A stretch of DNA of 64,000 nt, taken from contig JAHLEZ010000003.1 in NCBI GenBank assembly GCA_020726505.1, positions 4,216,001-4,280,000 on the forward strand, in the 5' to 3' direction. Position numbers and translations under genes: made by a program. Source of the DNA: Leptodontidium sp. MPI-SDFR-AT-0119. Lineage: Eukaryota > Ascomycota > Leotiomycetes > Helotiales > Leptodontidiaceae. The notes under the pieces were generated by a model. It was given only the letters and a program-made list of their open reading frames with translations, searched no databases and was not told where the DNA came from. Below, piece after piece: positions 36,786 to 48,977 of this stretch. The stretch's first letter is position 1. The number at the start of each line of letters is the position of its first letter.

Positions 36786-39700
36786 ATGCCTTCAGACTCC
36801 TCCATCATGTCCGATCAAGATGGTGTTCGAAACCCTTTCCTGGGTGTTCCTCCAGGCTCACCTTTAGACCCTCGAGGCCCAAACTTCAGTGCCCAAGCTT
36901 GGTTCTCGAATCTCGCAGGTTATATCTCCAAGGACCCCTCTAATCTGTTACACAGAAGCGCCGGTGTCTCTTTCACTGACCTCAAAGTCTCTGGTTTTGG
37001 CAGCCCAACTGACTATCAAAAGAGCGTCGGCAATGTCTTGCTCGGAATCACCACCTTATTTCGTCGCATGGCAGGCAACTCAAAGCAGGAGATCAATATT
37101 CTGAGAGAATTCTATGGTTTGATCGAGTCTGGAGAAATGCTACTGGTTCTAGGCCGTCCTGGGAGTGGCTGTTCCACCTTGCTCAAGAGCATTTCTGGTG
37201 ATACACATGGCTTGCTTGTCAGCCCCTCCTCCAGAATCAACTACCAAGGCATTACACCCAGACAGATGCATAGCCGGTTCCGTGGAGAGGCCATTTATAT
37301 GGCAGAAAATGATGTCCACTTTCCCCAGCTTACAGTTGGAGAAACCTTGTTGTTTGCGGCAAAGGCACGTGCTCCTCGTGACAACACCTTCCCCGGTGTC
37401 ACCAGAGACATGTACGCAGAGCACATGAGAGATGTTATCATGGCTACCTATGGTATCATGCATACGATGAATACCCCTGTCGGCAATGTACTCGTTCCTG
37501 GAGTCAGTGGAGGAGAGCGAAAGAGAGTCAGCATCGCTGAGGCAGCTCTCAGTGGTAGTCCTTTGCAATGTTGGGATAACAGCACGCGAGGTCTCGATAG
37601 TGCCAACGCTCTCGAGTTCTGCCGATCTATCAAGCTATCAACTGAGCTGGCTGGTGCTACAGCATTGATCTCTCTCTACCAAGGATCTCAAGATGCTTAT
37701 GAGGCAAGTCATTCCACTCTCATTCGCGTCAGCTTCTAACTTTTAGCAGGTCTTTGACAAGGTCACAGTTCTGTATGAAGGTCGCCAAATATACTTTGGT
37801 CCTTGTAATAAAGCCAAAGTCTTCTTTACAAACATGGGCTTCGAATGTGCTCCTCGCCAAACTACGGCGGATTTCCTCACATCATTGACGAGCCCTGCTG
37901 AGCGTTTGGTCCGCCCTGGTTGTGAGAACCGCGTCCCTCGGACCTCGGAGGAATTTGCTCTGGCTTGGAAGAACAGCAATGAGTTCGCAAAGCTAATTCA
38001 AGACATCTGTGAATACAACAAGAAGTATCCTTTGGGTGGTCCATCCGTCGCTGCTTTTGCTGCTTCGCGTAGAGCTCAACAAGCTGTCCACCAGTAAGTT
38101 CACACCATCCTTGAGGATCATTACAAAGACCAACATGACTCTAGACGTGTCCAATCGCCATATACTCTTTCTTCGTACCAACAAGTTATGATATGTGTTG
38201 AGCGTGGATTTCAACGTCTGCGTGGAGATGCAAGTGTTACAATATCTCGTGTTGTTGCAAACAGTGTTCTGGCTTTAGTCGTTGGTAAGGAACCCATCTC
38301 ATAAGACCAGACACGTGCTGATGATTTCAGGGAGTATGTTCTATAACCTGAGCCAAACAACTTCAAGTTTCTATGGCAGATCGGTCTTGATCTTTCTGGC
38401 GATCTTGTTGAATGCTTTTGCTAGTGCTCTTGAGGTAAGTTCTTCGAGCCCACTCTCTTCAATCGCTAATTCCAGTAGATCCTCATCATTTATGACCAAC
38501 GTCCTATGGTTGAGAAGCACGATAGGTATGGCTTGTATCACCCTTTCGCTGAAGCTGTCGCCTCCTCAATCTGCGATCTGCCCTTCAAGATTGGAAACTC
38601 CATCTCCTTCAACTTGGTCCTCTACTTCATGTCCAACCTTCGACGAGAGCCATCAGCATTCTTCACATTCTTGCTGTTCTCCTTCTCAATTACAGTTTCG
38701 CTCTCCATGGTCTTCAGATCGATTGGCGCTAGCTCTCGCAGCTTGGTTCAATCTCTGTTTCCTTCCTCAATTTTGATCCTTGCTCTGATGACATACACCG
38801 GATTTGTTGTTCCTATCAACAACATGCACCCTTGGTTCCGTTGGATTAACTACATCGACCCCATCTCTTACGCTTTTGAGAGTTTGATGATCAACGAGTT
38901 CCATGGCCGTGAATTTGAGTGCGGAGCATTTGTTCCTGCCGGTCCTCAATACACTGCAGTTGGCTCACTCAACCATGTCTGTGCCGTCGTTGGGGCTGTT
39001 CCTGGATCTACTTTGGTTTCTGGTACCGAGTACATCCGATTGACTTTCAACTACGAGCCAAGCCATCTTTGGAGGTATGTGCACTTTTCCGCTTCAAAAT
39101 TCAGAACTAATTTGCTTAGAAACTTCGGTATAATCATTGCTCTCACCATCTTCTTCACTTTCACCTACATGGCTGCTTCTGAGATTGTTACCGCCAAGAA
39201 GTCAAAGGGAGAGATTCTTCTCTTCCAGCGTGGTCATCAATACCAACGAAACCTTCACAGCGATATCGAGAAGCCAGCCGAGGCTGCTTCTGTTTCCGGT
39301 CCATCTCGACCAGTCTCAGGCACAATCCAGAAGCAGACCTCAATCTTCCAATGGAAGGACATCTGTTTTGATATCAAGATCAAGAAGGAAGACCGTCGCA
39401 TCTTGAATCATGTTGATGGTTGGGTCAAGCCTGGTACATTGACAGCTCTGATGGTAAGTTCTCAAATCTGTTTAGGCTTCTCGTGCAATCGCTTACTTAA
39501 CTCTACAGGGACCTTCTGGTGCTGGAAAGACTTCTCTTCTCGATGTTCTCGCAACTCGGGATACCTTCGGTGTTGTCTCCGGCGAAGCTCTTGTTGATGG
39601 TCATCCTCGTGATGTCTCGTTCCAACGCAAGACAGGGTATGCTCAACAAGCTGATATCCATTTGGAAACCATGAGCGTCCGAGAGGCTCTTCGCTTCAAT

Positions 39701-41707
39701 GCTATTCTCTGTCAACCATCCGGTTTGGATAGAAACGAGAAGCTCGCTTATGTTGAGGAGATTATCCACTTGTTGGATATGGAGAGTTATGCTGATGCCA
39801 TTATTGGTGTCCCTGGTGAAGGTAAGTTCTGTGGTCCCACGAACGATTTACAGTGCTAATTTAAACAGGTTTGAATGTTGAGCAACGAAAGAAGCTGACA
39901 ATCGCCGTCGAACTTGCTGCTAGACCTCAACTCCTGCTCTTCTTGGACGAGCCTAGCTCTGGTTTGGACAGTCAAACTTCTTGGGCTGTTCTTGATTTGC
40001 TCGAGAAGCTTACCGCCCATGGTCAAGCTATTCTCTGCACTATCCATCAGCCATCTGCCATGCTCTTCCAACGATTCAACAGATTGTTGTTCCTAGCACC
40101 CGAAGGCAAGCCTGTCTACTTTGGTGATATTGGCCCGAACTCTTCAACCGTTGTTAGCTACTTCGAGCGAAATGGTGCGAAGCCATGTCCAGAAGAAGCC
40201 AACCCTGCTGAGTGGATCATGGAGATCATTGGTTGTACCCCAGGCTCACACAGTGAGATCGACTGGCCTGCGGTTTGGCGATCAAGCCCTGAGTACGCTC
40301 AAGTTCATCGAGAGCTGGAGGACATGGAGAGCGAATTGAGTCAAGGAGCTGTTCAGAAGGCTACACTCGATGACGACTACAAGGAGTTCGCCGCCCCCTT
40401 CACGGTTCAACTCTGGGAGTGTATGAAGCGAGTCAACCAACAGTGAGTCCCTTTCCACAATAATCTTTGACTTGGCTAACCTCATAAGATACTGGAGAAC
40501 CCCATCCTACATCTATTCAAAGGCTGCTATGTGTTTGGGAGCTGTAAGTTCGATCCCCTCCATTCCCGGACGTTGCTGATCAAATAGGCATTATTCCTTG
40601 GTTTCACATTCTACAAGGCCGACAAGAGTCTGCAAGGTCTTCAAAACCAGGTCTTCAGTATCTTCATGCTCATGTAAGTCTACCCACTCCTCTTTCTCTA
40701 CCAATCTAACTCCATCATAGCACACAGGCCTCCAATCTAGTCCCTCAGATGCTTCCAAACTTTGTCGTCCAGCGATCCCTCTATGAGGCTCGTGAGCGTC
40801 CCGCCAAGACATACTCCTGGAAGGTCTTCATGCTGTCCAATATTCTCGTGGAGCTCCCATGGAACACGTTGATGGCTATCTTGACCTTCGTTGGTTGGTA
40901 CTATCCCATTGGTTTGTATCGAAATGCAGAGTACAACGGTACCGGCGCCCAGAGTGCTGTAACTGTTCTCCTCTTCATGTGGATGTACATGATATTCACC
41001 AGCACATTTGGCCACATGGTTCAAGCCGGTGTTGATTCAGCTGAGATGGGTGGCAACTACGCAAACTTGCTGTTCATGTTGTCGTTGATCTTCTGCGGGT
41101 TCGTTACCCTCTTCTCTTTTGAAGTCAACAACTAACTTTCCGCAGCGTTCTTATCGGTCCTGATGCACTTCCAGGCTTCTGGATCTTCATGTACAGAGTC
41201 TCGCCATTCACTTATCTGGTCAGCGGTATTCTCTCAACCTCTCTCACCAACGTCCCAGTCGAATGTTCTGCCATCGAACTCCTCCGATTCGATCCACTCC
41301 AAGGACAAACCTGCGGCGCCTACATGAGCGAGTACATCCAAACAGCCGGTGGTTACATAGTCGATACGGCCGCTACATCCAACTGCGCCTACTGCCCACT
41401 CAGCAACACCGACGCTTTCCTCAAGCTAGTCCACAGCGAGTACAGCGAGCGATGGAGAAACTTCGGTATCCTCTGGGTCTACGTCCTGGCCAACATCATC
41501 GGCGCCTTGTTCTTCTACTGGCTCGTCCGCGTTCCTAAGAAGAGCAAGAAGTGCCAGATCAAGACTGGTGAGGTCTCTACGCCTGCTTCTCTCGACCATG
41601 TTGAGGATAAGGAGAAGGAGGCCGATGTTACTGAAGTAACTGTTGATACTCATGAGAAAATCGAACCTGAGGGTGAGAAATCTCGCGATAGTCACAGTCA
41701 TGTCTGA
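36786..41707 (+). CDS. PDR-type (ABCG) full-size ABC transporter
   Basis: Twelve exons with consistent phases: 36786-37703, 37750-38093, 38145-38284, 38331-38434, 38479-39074, 39120-39453, 39509-39821, 39869-40442, 40489-40543, 40588-40673, 40721-41098, 41146-41707; 1467 residues, the normal size. The order is NBD-TMD-NBD-TMD. NBD1 has Walker [12 protein letters not shown], signature [13 protein letters not shown] and Walker [17 protein letters not shown]2 has [12 protein letters not shown], the degenerate signature [12 protein letters not shown] and [14 protein letters not shown]. This split between degenerate and canonical halves is typical of fungal Cdr1/Pdr5-like pumps. Extracellular cysteines (TCGAY, NCAYCP) lie in the last loop. 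Intron 1 has a GC donor (GAG|GCAAGT). ATG 36786 is chosen over the in-frame 36585 because the upstream stretch is low-complexity. Likely plasma-membrane efflux of lipophilic toxicants or sterols. Confidence 0.95.
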
Positions 41708-42629
41708 ATTTTCCACAGTCAGTCTGATATTTATTGGCAATGGCGTTCTGGTGATGGGTCATCAATCGTGGCGGGCATTTGCTTAAGTACATTACATTAC
41801 TTCTTTGCTTTTTTCGTTCGTTGGCTGTGAGACGACGATTTTTCATTACGACATTTGCGATGGAGTGGTTAGATGGTTTATTTGTACGGAACATTAACGG
41901 AAGGGTTGGGTTGTTTTTCTCTTCGTGGATGATTATTGATGTGAATTTGCTTTGCTGCTTCCTTGCTTTTTTCATGGATTGATGGGTGGGTGGTTGGGTT
42001 TTCATGGGTGGTGTGGTACAGACTGGATCATGGATGGATGCATTGATGGGTGGATGGATGAATCATAGGCATGCACACGCACAAAGGTTTTGACGGGATA
42101 TCAATTGAGATGGCTGCGCGTCATTAAGTACTGGGATACAGTAACGGCTGATAGTCTAGAGCCTGGCGTGAAGAAATGAACAAAATGCTTTTACTGCGCA
42201 CAAATCGACTCTGCGAGCTGCGTTGCAAAGACTACCAAATCTTTCTTACCGCTTAGCACACCCATCTTCTCCTTTCTCGTTCTCCTTCCGAGTGTGAGTG
42301 CTTTGGGAGAGTTGAACGACAACTACGCTACTTAATACTGTGCCTAGGAGAAGAATTTTTATCTCATCAGAACCACCAGGACGTATCGAAAAGAGAAAGC
42401 TCGGATAGATAAAGTAAGATTACTACTTGAGATATTTGCGGATGATGGATCGGACCGATCTAGTTTCTCTTGAAATGTCATCATCGTTAAGTAATGAATT
42501 GTCAATTAATTAATGTCACTAAAAGGTTTAGTGACATGATCTGATCTAAGTCTTGATTGAGAGAGCATGTTGGATCACAAGTCTCCTTCTTGAGTTATAT
42601 GGCTGTACTGGTTCGTGAAGGTTTGGTGA
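41708..42629. other. intergenic between convergent genes
   Basis: Contains ggatggatg-type repeats near 42030-42060 and one perfect hairpin (separate entry). No gene seen. Confidence 0.45.
42513..42538. other. perfect 11-bp inverted repeat with 4-nt loop
   Basis: atgtcactaaa, loop aagg, tttagtgacat. It lies between the 3' ends of two convergent genes, where it could shape transcript ends; function is not shown. Confidence 0.8.
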
Positions 42630-43726
42630 CTACAGCTCATCTGCAAACATTTCTATTTCCGTCGCCACTACTCCTTCATCTGTATCCAGCCTAGATAGAC
42701 CCTGAGAATTGAGAATTGAGATACAAAAATATATGTCATTGAGAAACCCCTTTACATCCCCTTTCCCTCCCCTCTCCCTCCCCTTCTTTCCCACCACTTC
42801 CCAGCCCTGTTGAGAGCTCATATCTCCAGCAGCCTCTGTACCGCCGTTGCGAAGAGGCTCTGGTTGAGATTCGAGATTTTCCATTTCAGATTCAGATTCA
42901 GATTCAAGAACGAAAGGTAGGATATCGATTATCATATCCCTGAGATAGTCACTGGGACCTCCATCTCCAAGTTCATATCCAGTTTCAGATATAGGAGCCG
43001 TAGCTTGCTCATTGAGAAGTTCGTCATCGTCATCGGACTCAAACCTGCTTGCGAAACCACACAGAAAGGGGTCGATGACCTGAGTGAGGGACAAACCCGC
43101 TTGCAAACCCACAGATAACTGGGTCAATGGCTCGGTTGAGAAATTTGGGTATAGGAGTCCAGCCACCATACAGCGCCACCGGGATTTGCTGTTGAGAAGT
43201 GAGACCGAATTCCAGTCCTATCTCTGACCGACCGTGTTGAGATCCAGAAGGGAGTACTGCTATGTAGTTAGCATCTGCGAAACAAGCCTGAAGTAGAGAA
43301 ACTTACTTGCTTCGTTCCCCCCATTGAGATTGATGGTGTCGGAAGCAGTGTCATCAGTTTCTAAAGACACAGTCAGAACCCACTCAATTTATTTGCACCC
43401 ATAAAGCACATACTAGATTCTCCATCCAGAGATTTGAGACATGCAACCTGAGCCCACGAAAGCCCATCGGTCGCGGTAGACGTGGTGTTGAGGGCGATCT
43501 CCGAAATTCCCTTGGGTGAGAGACCAGCAGGAAATGTTGGCTTCCATCGCGGGACTGAGAGGGGGAATGAGATGGCAGGACCAGTTGAGACGTTGTCTCG
43601 GTCATCGTCTTTGAGATAATCATATTTTTGAGAGCTGCTCGCGGCCATCTGCTCAGCTTTGACACGCTCCTTCTCGCTGGTTTTGAGATTTTGACATCTA
43701 CTCGTGGAGCAGGTGTGGCTTGCCAT
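42630..43726 (-). CDS. hypothetical protein, five exons, one containing a duplication-linked intron
   Basis: Minus-strand exons 43726-43414, 43360-43307, 43256-43097, 43044-42756 and 42701-42630 give 295 residues. I do not recognise the family. Visible parts: a polar N-terminus (SEKERVKAEQMAASSSQ), a hydrophobic and proline-bearing centre (PVALYGGWTPIPKFLNRAID, ICGFASG), then an acidic region (FESDDDDELL, ESESESEMENLES) and a GWEVVGKKGRERGGKGD stretch. Every splice is required to keep the frame except the last (54 nt, multiple of three, no stop). The 52-nt intron 43096-43045 lies exactly across one unit of a 52-nt tandem duplication. Low sequence complexity at the end suggests a disordered, possibly nuclear protein. 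Confidence 0.65.
43040..43129. repeat. tandem duplication, period 52 bp, spanning an exon-intron-exon junction
   Basis: Copies at 43129-43092 and 43077-43040 (minus strand) align without gaps at 30 of 38 positions. Both contain GCAAGCGGGTTTG or GCAAGCAGGTTTG. Confidence 0.85.
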
Positions 43727-43897
43727 CGAGATGAATAATTGTTAAGTTTCTGAGAAGGGTTCTGGTGTACTGTGGTAGGTTGTATGGTCAATTTGACGCG
43801 TTGTGGTTGTTCGTTGTGATTGATGTTTTTTGTCGTTGTTTACTTTCTAAAAAGCTTCGGGAGTCAAGCTGCACAAGCGCCTTATGGCCAACGGAAT

Positions 43898-44221
43898 CTA
43901 GATCCCGTGACGCGAAGCTGAAAATCGAGACATGGCTAGGAAGATAGATAACTCACCTACCATCGGGTTGCAAAGCAGCTCCTGTTCCAGCTCTTCATAT
44001 GCCGTTCTCAAGCTCCAATGCAGGTACAGTACATTCAATCTCACGATACAAATATGCCCTCCGAAGGCGCGATCTAAGGCGTTTAACATCGTCTTCTCCT
44101 CCAACTTCTTCTCGAGAAGTCGACCTCCCAACAACAGCAACGGACAGAACACCAGAGATTCGAGTCTCCATGACAATGTCTCTTCGATCTTTGGAAACAT
44201 AATCTGATGTTCAACTGGCAC
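43898..44221 (-). other. possible small gene or exon, not identified
   Basis: A 107-codon minus-strand frame is helix-rich (MFPKIEETLSWRLESL, LLLLGGRLLEKKLEEK, SLRTAYEELEQELL) and ends at a donor-like ATG|GTAGGT. No convincing next exon or family. It starts within 500 bp upstream of the hypothetical gene. Confidence 0.25.
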
Positions 44222-44680
44222 AAAAGGCTGACATCATCAGAAGTCATTGTCAAGGTCGAAGTCGCCAGCTCTGAATACCATATATTAACAGTAGAGAGAC
44301 CGCTCAACACAATACAGACCGCCGGACTCTCCGACTTACCACTCTACTCTGGAAAGCAGTACCTATAGATGTTGTCGGCACCTTGATTAGAACTAACGAA
44401 ACAAAATCGGCCTCGAAGTTAAGATACCAGGAACTTGGTCAAGTTTGGCTAGAGATTCTAAGTTAAAAAGAAGGAAAGTGGTTCCCTAATTGCCAGGCTT
44501 CGGGGGTTGGGGCTCGGCTAATATCAAACATCGTGGGTTCACTGGCCGCGATGTGGATCTTGACAATGAGTGGATGACTTGTACTCAAAAGAGAAATGAA
44601 TTAAACAGAAGGCATGGGCTGAGAAAATCACGATATCGTTGCTTGGGCAAGAAGAAGAGGAAGGGGATCGCTCGCAATCT

Positions 44681-44995
44681 CTAAAGTACAATAGCCAAAG
44701 CGCCAATAATCCCCACCACAGCACCCAAAAAAGCCCTTGCAATACCAGAAATTCTGTCTGCCGCCGTGCCAGTGTATTGCAACGGTGGAGTAGTAGCTGG
44801 TCCTACGACTGGCATGGTTGTAGCTTCACCATTCGAGAGCCCAGTATTCGCAGGAACGGTAACGATGACGGTTGTTGGACCGCCATCAGAGCCACATACT
44901 GGACACAGTGCGGTGGAAAATACAAGCCACTTCGTACTTGGAAATGGTTCGGCCCCAGGATGTTCTACCCCCAGTCCGAAGGCCGCATCCGACAA
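44681..44995 (-). pseudogene. C-terminal fragment of a GPI-anchored-type surface protein
   Basis: The minus-strand frame ends in the pattern of fungal GPI proteins: a Thr/Val-rich stalk (GGPTTVIVTVPANTG), small residues and a hydrophobic terminus (GAVVGIIGALAIVL). A CPVCGSDG motif precedes it. There is no ATG and no signal-peptide exon; upstream lies the 3' end of the rhamnosidase gene, only 16 bp away. It may be a truncated gene, or an alternative last exon. Confidence 0.35.
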
Positions 44996-45010
44996 AGCAG
45001 TTTATTTGAT

Positions 45011-48000
45011 CTAGGTCGTGGCGGTTTTGATATCGGCGGCAGGATGCACGATCACCCATTCATTCGACTCCTGTTCAGTCGTAAGACAAGGAGCATAGGG
45101 GGTTGATCGCGACGAGACCGAGATGATCGGGGGTGCCAAGATGCCAATGGGTCGGACATTGTAGTTGTCTGTCCACCAATCTCCTTCCGCTGTTGTTTGT
45201 GGCGATTAGTAAATGTCTCAAATTGATTCAGGGACATTAGAGTAGACAAAGAAAGACCCAATGCTAAGCAACTGTCGGAAAATCCACTGTAGGGCAGCAT
45301 GGAATGAAATCAAGTGACCAGAGAACGGGGCATGGAGTTAACCTACTTCTCCAAATATCAGGCCAGCACTGATTCGTGATCCCGTCGGCAAGATGAATAT
45401 GTCCAAACGCGTTATATCGATTCCCAAACGCTGTGATGGAGATGCGATGTGTTCCCGCTTTGAACTTCCCTAAGGCGAGAGTATGCGGTTGGAAAGCTAT
45501 ACGGCCTAGCTTTTTCGCTTTGCTCCCAGCGTTACGTTCGTTCAGCGTAGGGTTCGACTGAACAACCAGCACCGGGGATGAGAATCTCGGTACTGAGAGC
45601 GTAATTCCCTGTGCTGCTTGTGAGTTGGGAAGGGAGAATGAATAGTTGTATATCACATTCCCAACATAGAAAGGAAATCCTTGAGTCGTGATATCGCCCC
45701 ATGATAAGGTGTCGATATCCAGGGGTTTGAGGAGTTTTGATGGCCCGGTGAGTTGCACGGCGAAGGAGCCGAGTATGTAGATTCTCTCAATATTGGTAAG
45801 GATGCCAAAGGGGAAGGATATCGTTAGGGTGTTAGTTCCGGTATGGATTGTGTGTCCTGGGATGGGGAGAGCTCGGATCGCTTCATCAACCCACCATCCT
45901 GACTTCCCTTTCGCTGGTCCTGTTCGCGATGACAATGATGGAATGGCTACATCGTTCAATCGGATACTCATCATCTCGGGATCTTCCAATGCTAGCATTG
46001 TAGGTTTGGTGATATCGAAGGACGACTCAAATTCGAAGCGCATAGTTACTTCTGCGAGTGGTTTGCGTTCGGAGAAGGGAATTGTCCAGGGTTGACGCCA
46101 TGCCATGCCTTTTCGCGGCAGTTTGAGCTGGGAGCGGATCTGATTGTCAATTCGTAGTATTTCAATTGGTGGCGAGAGGTCGTTATCCGAGCTGAGCTTG
46201 TAGGAAGCGAAGTCGAGCATTAGGACATTGGGTTCGGAGAGGGCGATGCTTTCAAGCACGAGGTCTGTTGGTGGTAGGTTGGTTTTGGCTGCTGCTGCCG
46301 TGCTTGGTAGGAGGAATGATGTTGATGATGGGAGGAGGCGCAAGAGAAGACTGGCACATCCTTCGAACCGATGTGAAAATGATGTCCATCCGTGTTTTTG
46401 TTGACTTTGAATCACGCTCTCCTCCCCTGTGAATGTATCTAATTGCTCAACCCTCCAGTTCCCCTTCACAGAGACCGTAGTATCAACAGCGTTCTGGCGA
46501 TCTGTATTGCAGATGAACACAAATCGTTCATCGCCATCTTGTCGCATTTGATAAAGTAGTTTATCTGTAAGCACATTTTGGTCTGTTGTGACTCGAAGTT
46601 CGCGATATGGCTCAAGGGCAGAGAGGATACTCTGCTCACTCCAGAATACATTCTTGCCCTGTTCAATGTTGTGACCTGATATCGGTACTTTGGCGTCAAC
46701 AAACTCGGGGGCACTCCCAGCTATGATCACCTTTCCACCTCGTTTGGTGAAGTTCTGGAGGATTTTCAGGGTAGTTGAGCGAATTGTTCGAAGGTTCGGG
46801 ATGACGACGATGTCGTACTCGCATTCCCCTACTTGGAGGGTATTGCCCCGTGGTTTGGAAGAGACTTGGCCTGGTAGAAGGCTCTCGGCTATGAAGTCGA
46901 AGTCAATAAGACCATGGAGGAGCCATCTCGTCAGATCCGCAAAAGCTTGATCCCGATTTGATAACTCGTCTCCACTTCCATTCGGACCAAACGCGAGCCA
47001 GTAACTCTCAATGGGATGAACGACAGCCACCCTGGTGACGGCCTTGCCTCTCGTCATCGCAACGCCAACTCGAGCAAAATGGCCCTCAACGCATCCATAC
47101 TCCTTGTACCAGGGACTTTGATACCCAATACAAGCAGGGTAATCCCGCTTCCCTTCCCCAGCCATACTCACCCATGTGAGATGATGAACTCGAAACGTGA
47201 TTCCAAGTGCAGCTTGCCAATCTCCACAGCCTTTATGGCCCTCGAAAGTGAAAGTCCAGTGAGTGACTCCGTAGATTTCACTCATGGTACCTTTAGTTCC
47301 GTTCTGACGTGAGACGCTTGATGCTTGTTTTGCGGTATTGTATTCAACCCAATCGACTAGTAAGTCCATACCTGGCATCTCTTGGTTTCGGTAGCAGCGC
47401 ATGGCTTCTCCCAGAGCAGTGGTTTGTGAGTACAGTGTTGGCTCTTCCATCATGTGGCCATTGAGCATCAGATTATTCTTCCTGCACCAAGATGAAAGTT
47501 GGTCCATGAATGCCGTGACGAATCTTTCGCATACATGGTCATGAAACTGATGGCGTATGAGACTCGGACTCCCATGTGGGAGGTTCCAAAATATTTGTGG
47601 AATATTGGCAACAATATCCTCGCCATACTTGTTGTTAAAGGTAACCGGAAGGTCAGCGGTCCAGGGTAGGAATACATCATCTCCGGCAAATGGATTGGAT
47701 AGCTGGGTCTTCGTGGCGAACTGTGGTTCATCGGTGAAGATGCATGGTACGGAGGTCCCGAAATTATCACCGATTTTGGCTTTGTACACCTCATGGGTCG
47801 TCTTGATGAAGCTTGAAATTGCCTCTTGGCTTAAAGTGTCCACGTAGGTTTGATCATTGAACCATGGAGAATCTGGATTCGTCTCCATGTAGGCGTACCA
47901 GACGTTCGTTCCGGTCTCCCCTTTTTTCAACATACGGCTGGATTTAAGACATCCATTCTCGTCGACTGCTTGGAGTCAGTAACTGTTTATGCCAGCTTGT

Positions 48001-48739
48001 ATTTCTACTCATTCAGCACTCTAAATATCCTATGGACTTCTGCACAAACACGGCAAGGAGGATTGTGAAGGATTGTGAAACTCGGCAACCCAGTACTTAC
48101 GAATGACATCGTAGGTCGCCAGCAGATGGCCATTCTCACTTCGAGATGCTCTGGCAGACGAAGGCGATTGGTTTCTGGACTGTCAGCATGTACCACATAG
48201 ACCCTTCTTGACATACCTGTCAAAGTCCACAGTACCATATGGATGCTGAGTAAACAATATATGTTTACCCTTATGTTCTGGGTTTTGCTTGATGACTTTA
48301 CCACCAGCGCTTCCTGAAGGCCATCGATCATCATCATAACTTGAAGGGTAAGCAACTAAGAAGCGTCCAACCTTGCAACTGTGACTTACAGACATGCCAT
48401 CATGTTCTTGCTCTCTGCATACTCAACGCAAGAAAGGACAATGTCCATAAATTCAGAGCCTAGGTACTCCGTATCAAGACCCGTCCGAACGTGCATATGA
48501 AATCCGCCCATCCCCATGTCAGCAAAGTTGTCAATCTGTCTCATGAGTTGCTCTTTCTTCAATTTAGTATTCCATGCCCATAACGGACATCCTCGATACT
48601 CTGATGTAGGATTCTTGAATAATTCCTTACTGAAAGCTTCGGAGCTTTTTGGATATGTCAGAGGATTGACCTTCTTCGTGATATCTGCCACATCTGGTCG
48701 CCCGAGGGCTGAACTGACCAAGGAATTCAAGTAATCCAT
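45011..48739 (-). CDS. GH106-like alpha-L-rhamnosidase, putative
   Basis: Minus-strand exons 48739-48390, 48339-48217, 48174-48101, 47965-45347 and 45189-45011, 1114 residues, phases all consistent. The N-terminal half is a predicted TIM-barrel hydrolase: CPLWAWNTKLKKEQLMRQI, GMGGFHMHVRTGL, LYDDDRWPSGSAGG, an acidic site CIFTDEPQ, HWTFTFEGHKGCGDWQ, and HPIESYWLAFGP. The C-terminal half looks like beta-sandwich modules, including a galactose-binding-like fold with WWVDEAI and YVGNVIYNYSF. These motifs match the GH106/uncharacterised glycoside hydrolase group acting on rhamnose-bearing glycans or glycosides. The first splice is what restores LYDDDRW. No signal peptide follows ATG 48739 (MDYLNSLVSSALG), so it is probably intracellular. 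Exact substrate is not predictable. Confidence 0.65.
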
Positions 48740-48977
48740 GATGTGGATGAGAATCTCGATGATAATGAAGACGGAAAGGACATACAGAAGGACAATTCCT
48801 TTCCCATTGCTTGCATGTTGTTGAAGTTGAGTTTCACTAAAGGAGGGGCTAAGTACCAAGACGATCACGTGCACCAGCGTGCAGTTGATGGCCAAGAAAC
48901 ACGAGCGAGCCAGATCGCGAACCTCAAGTCGAGAAGACGCGCCGAATATCAACAACCAACTCTGACATTCTCGCATC
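48740..48977. promoter_or_regulatory. 238-bp bidirectional intergenic region
   Basis: Separates the divergent start codons of the rhamnosidase (-) and AME1 (+) genes; both must be driven from it or from overlapping sequence. No clear TATA box. Confidence 0.5.

Noticed and set aside
45793..46950. Plus-strand ORFs inside the rhamnosidase gene
   Set aside because: Antisense shadows of a long conserved minus-strand coding exon.
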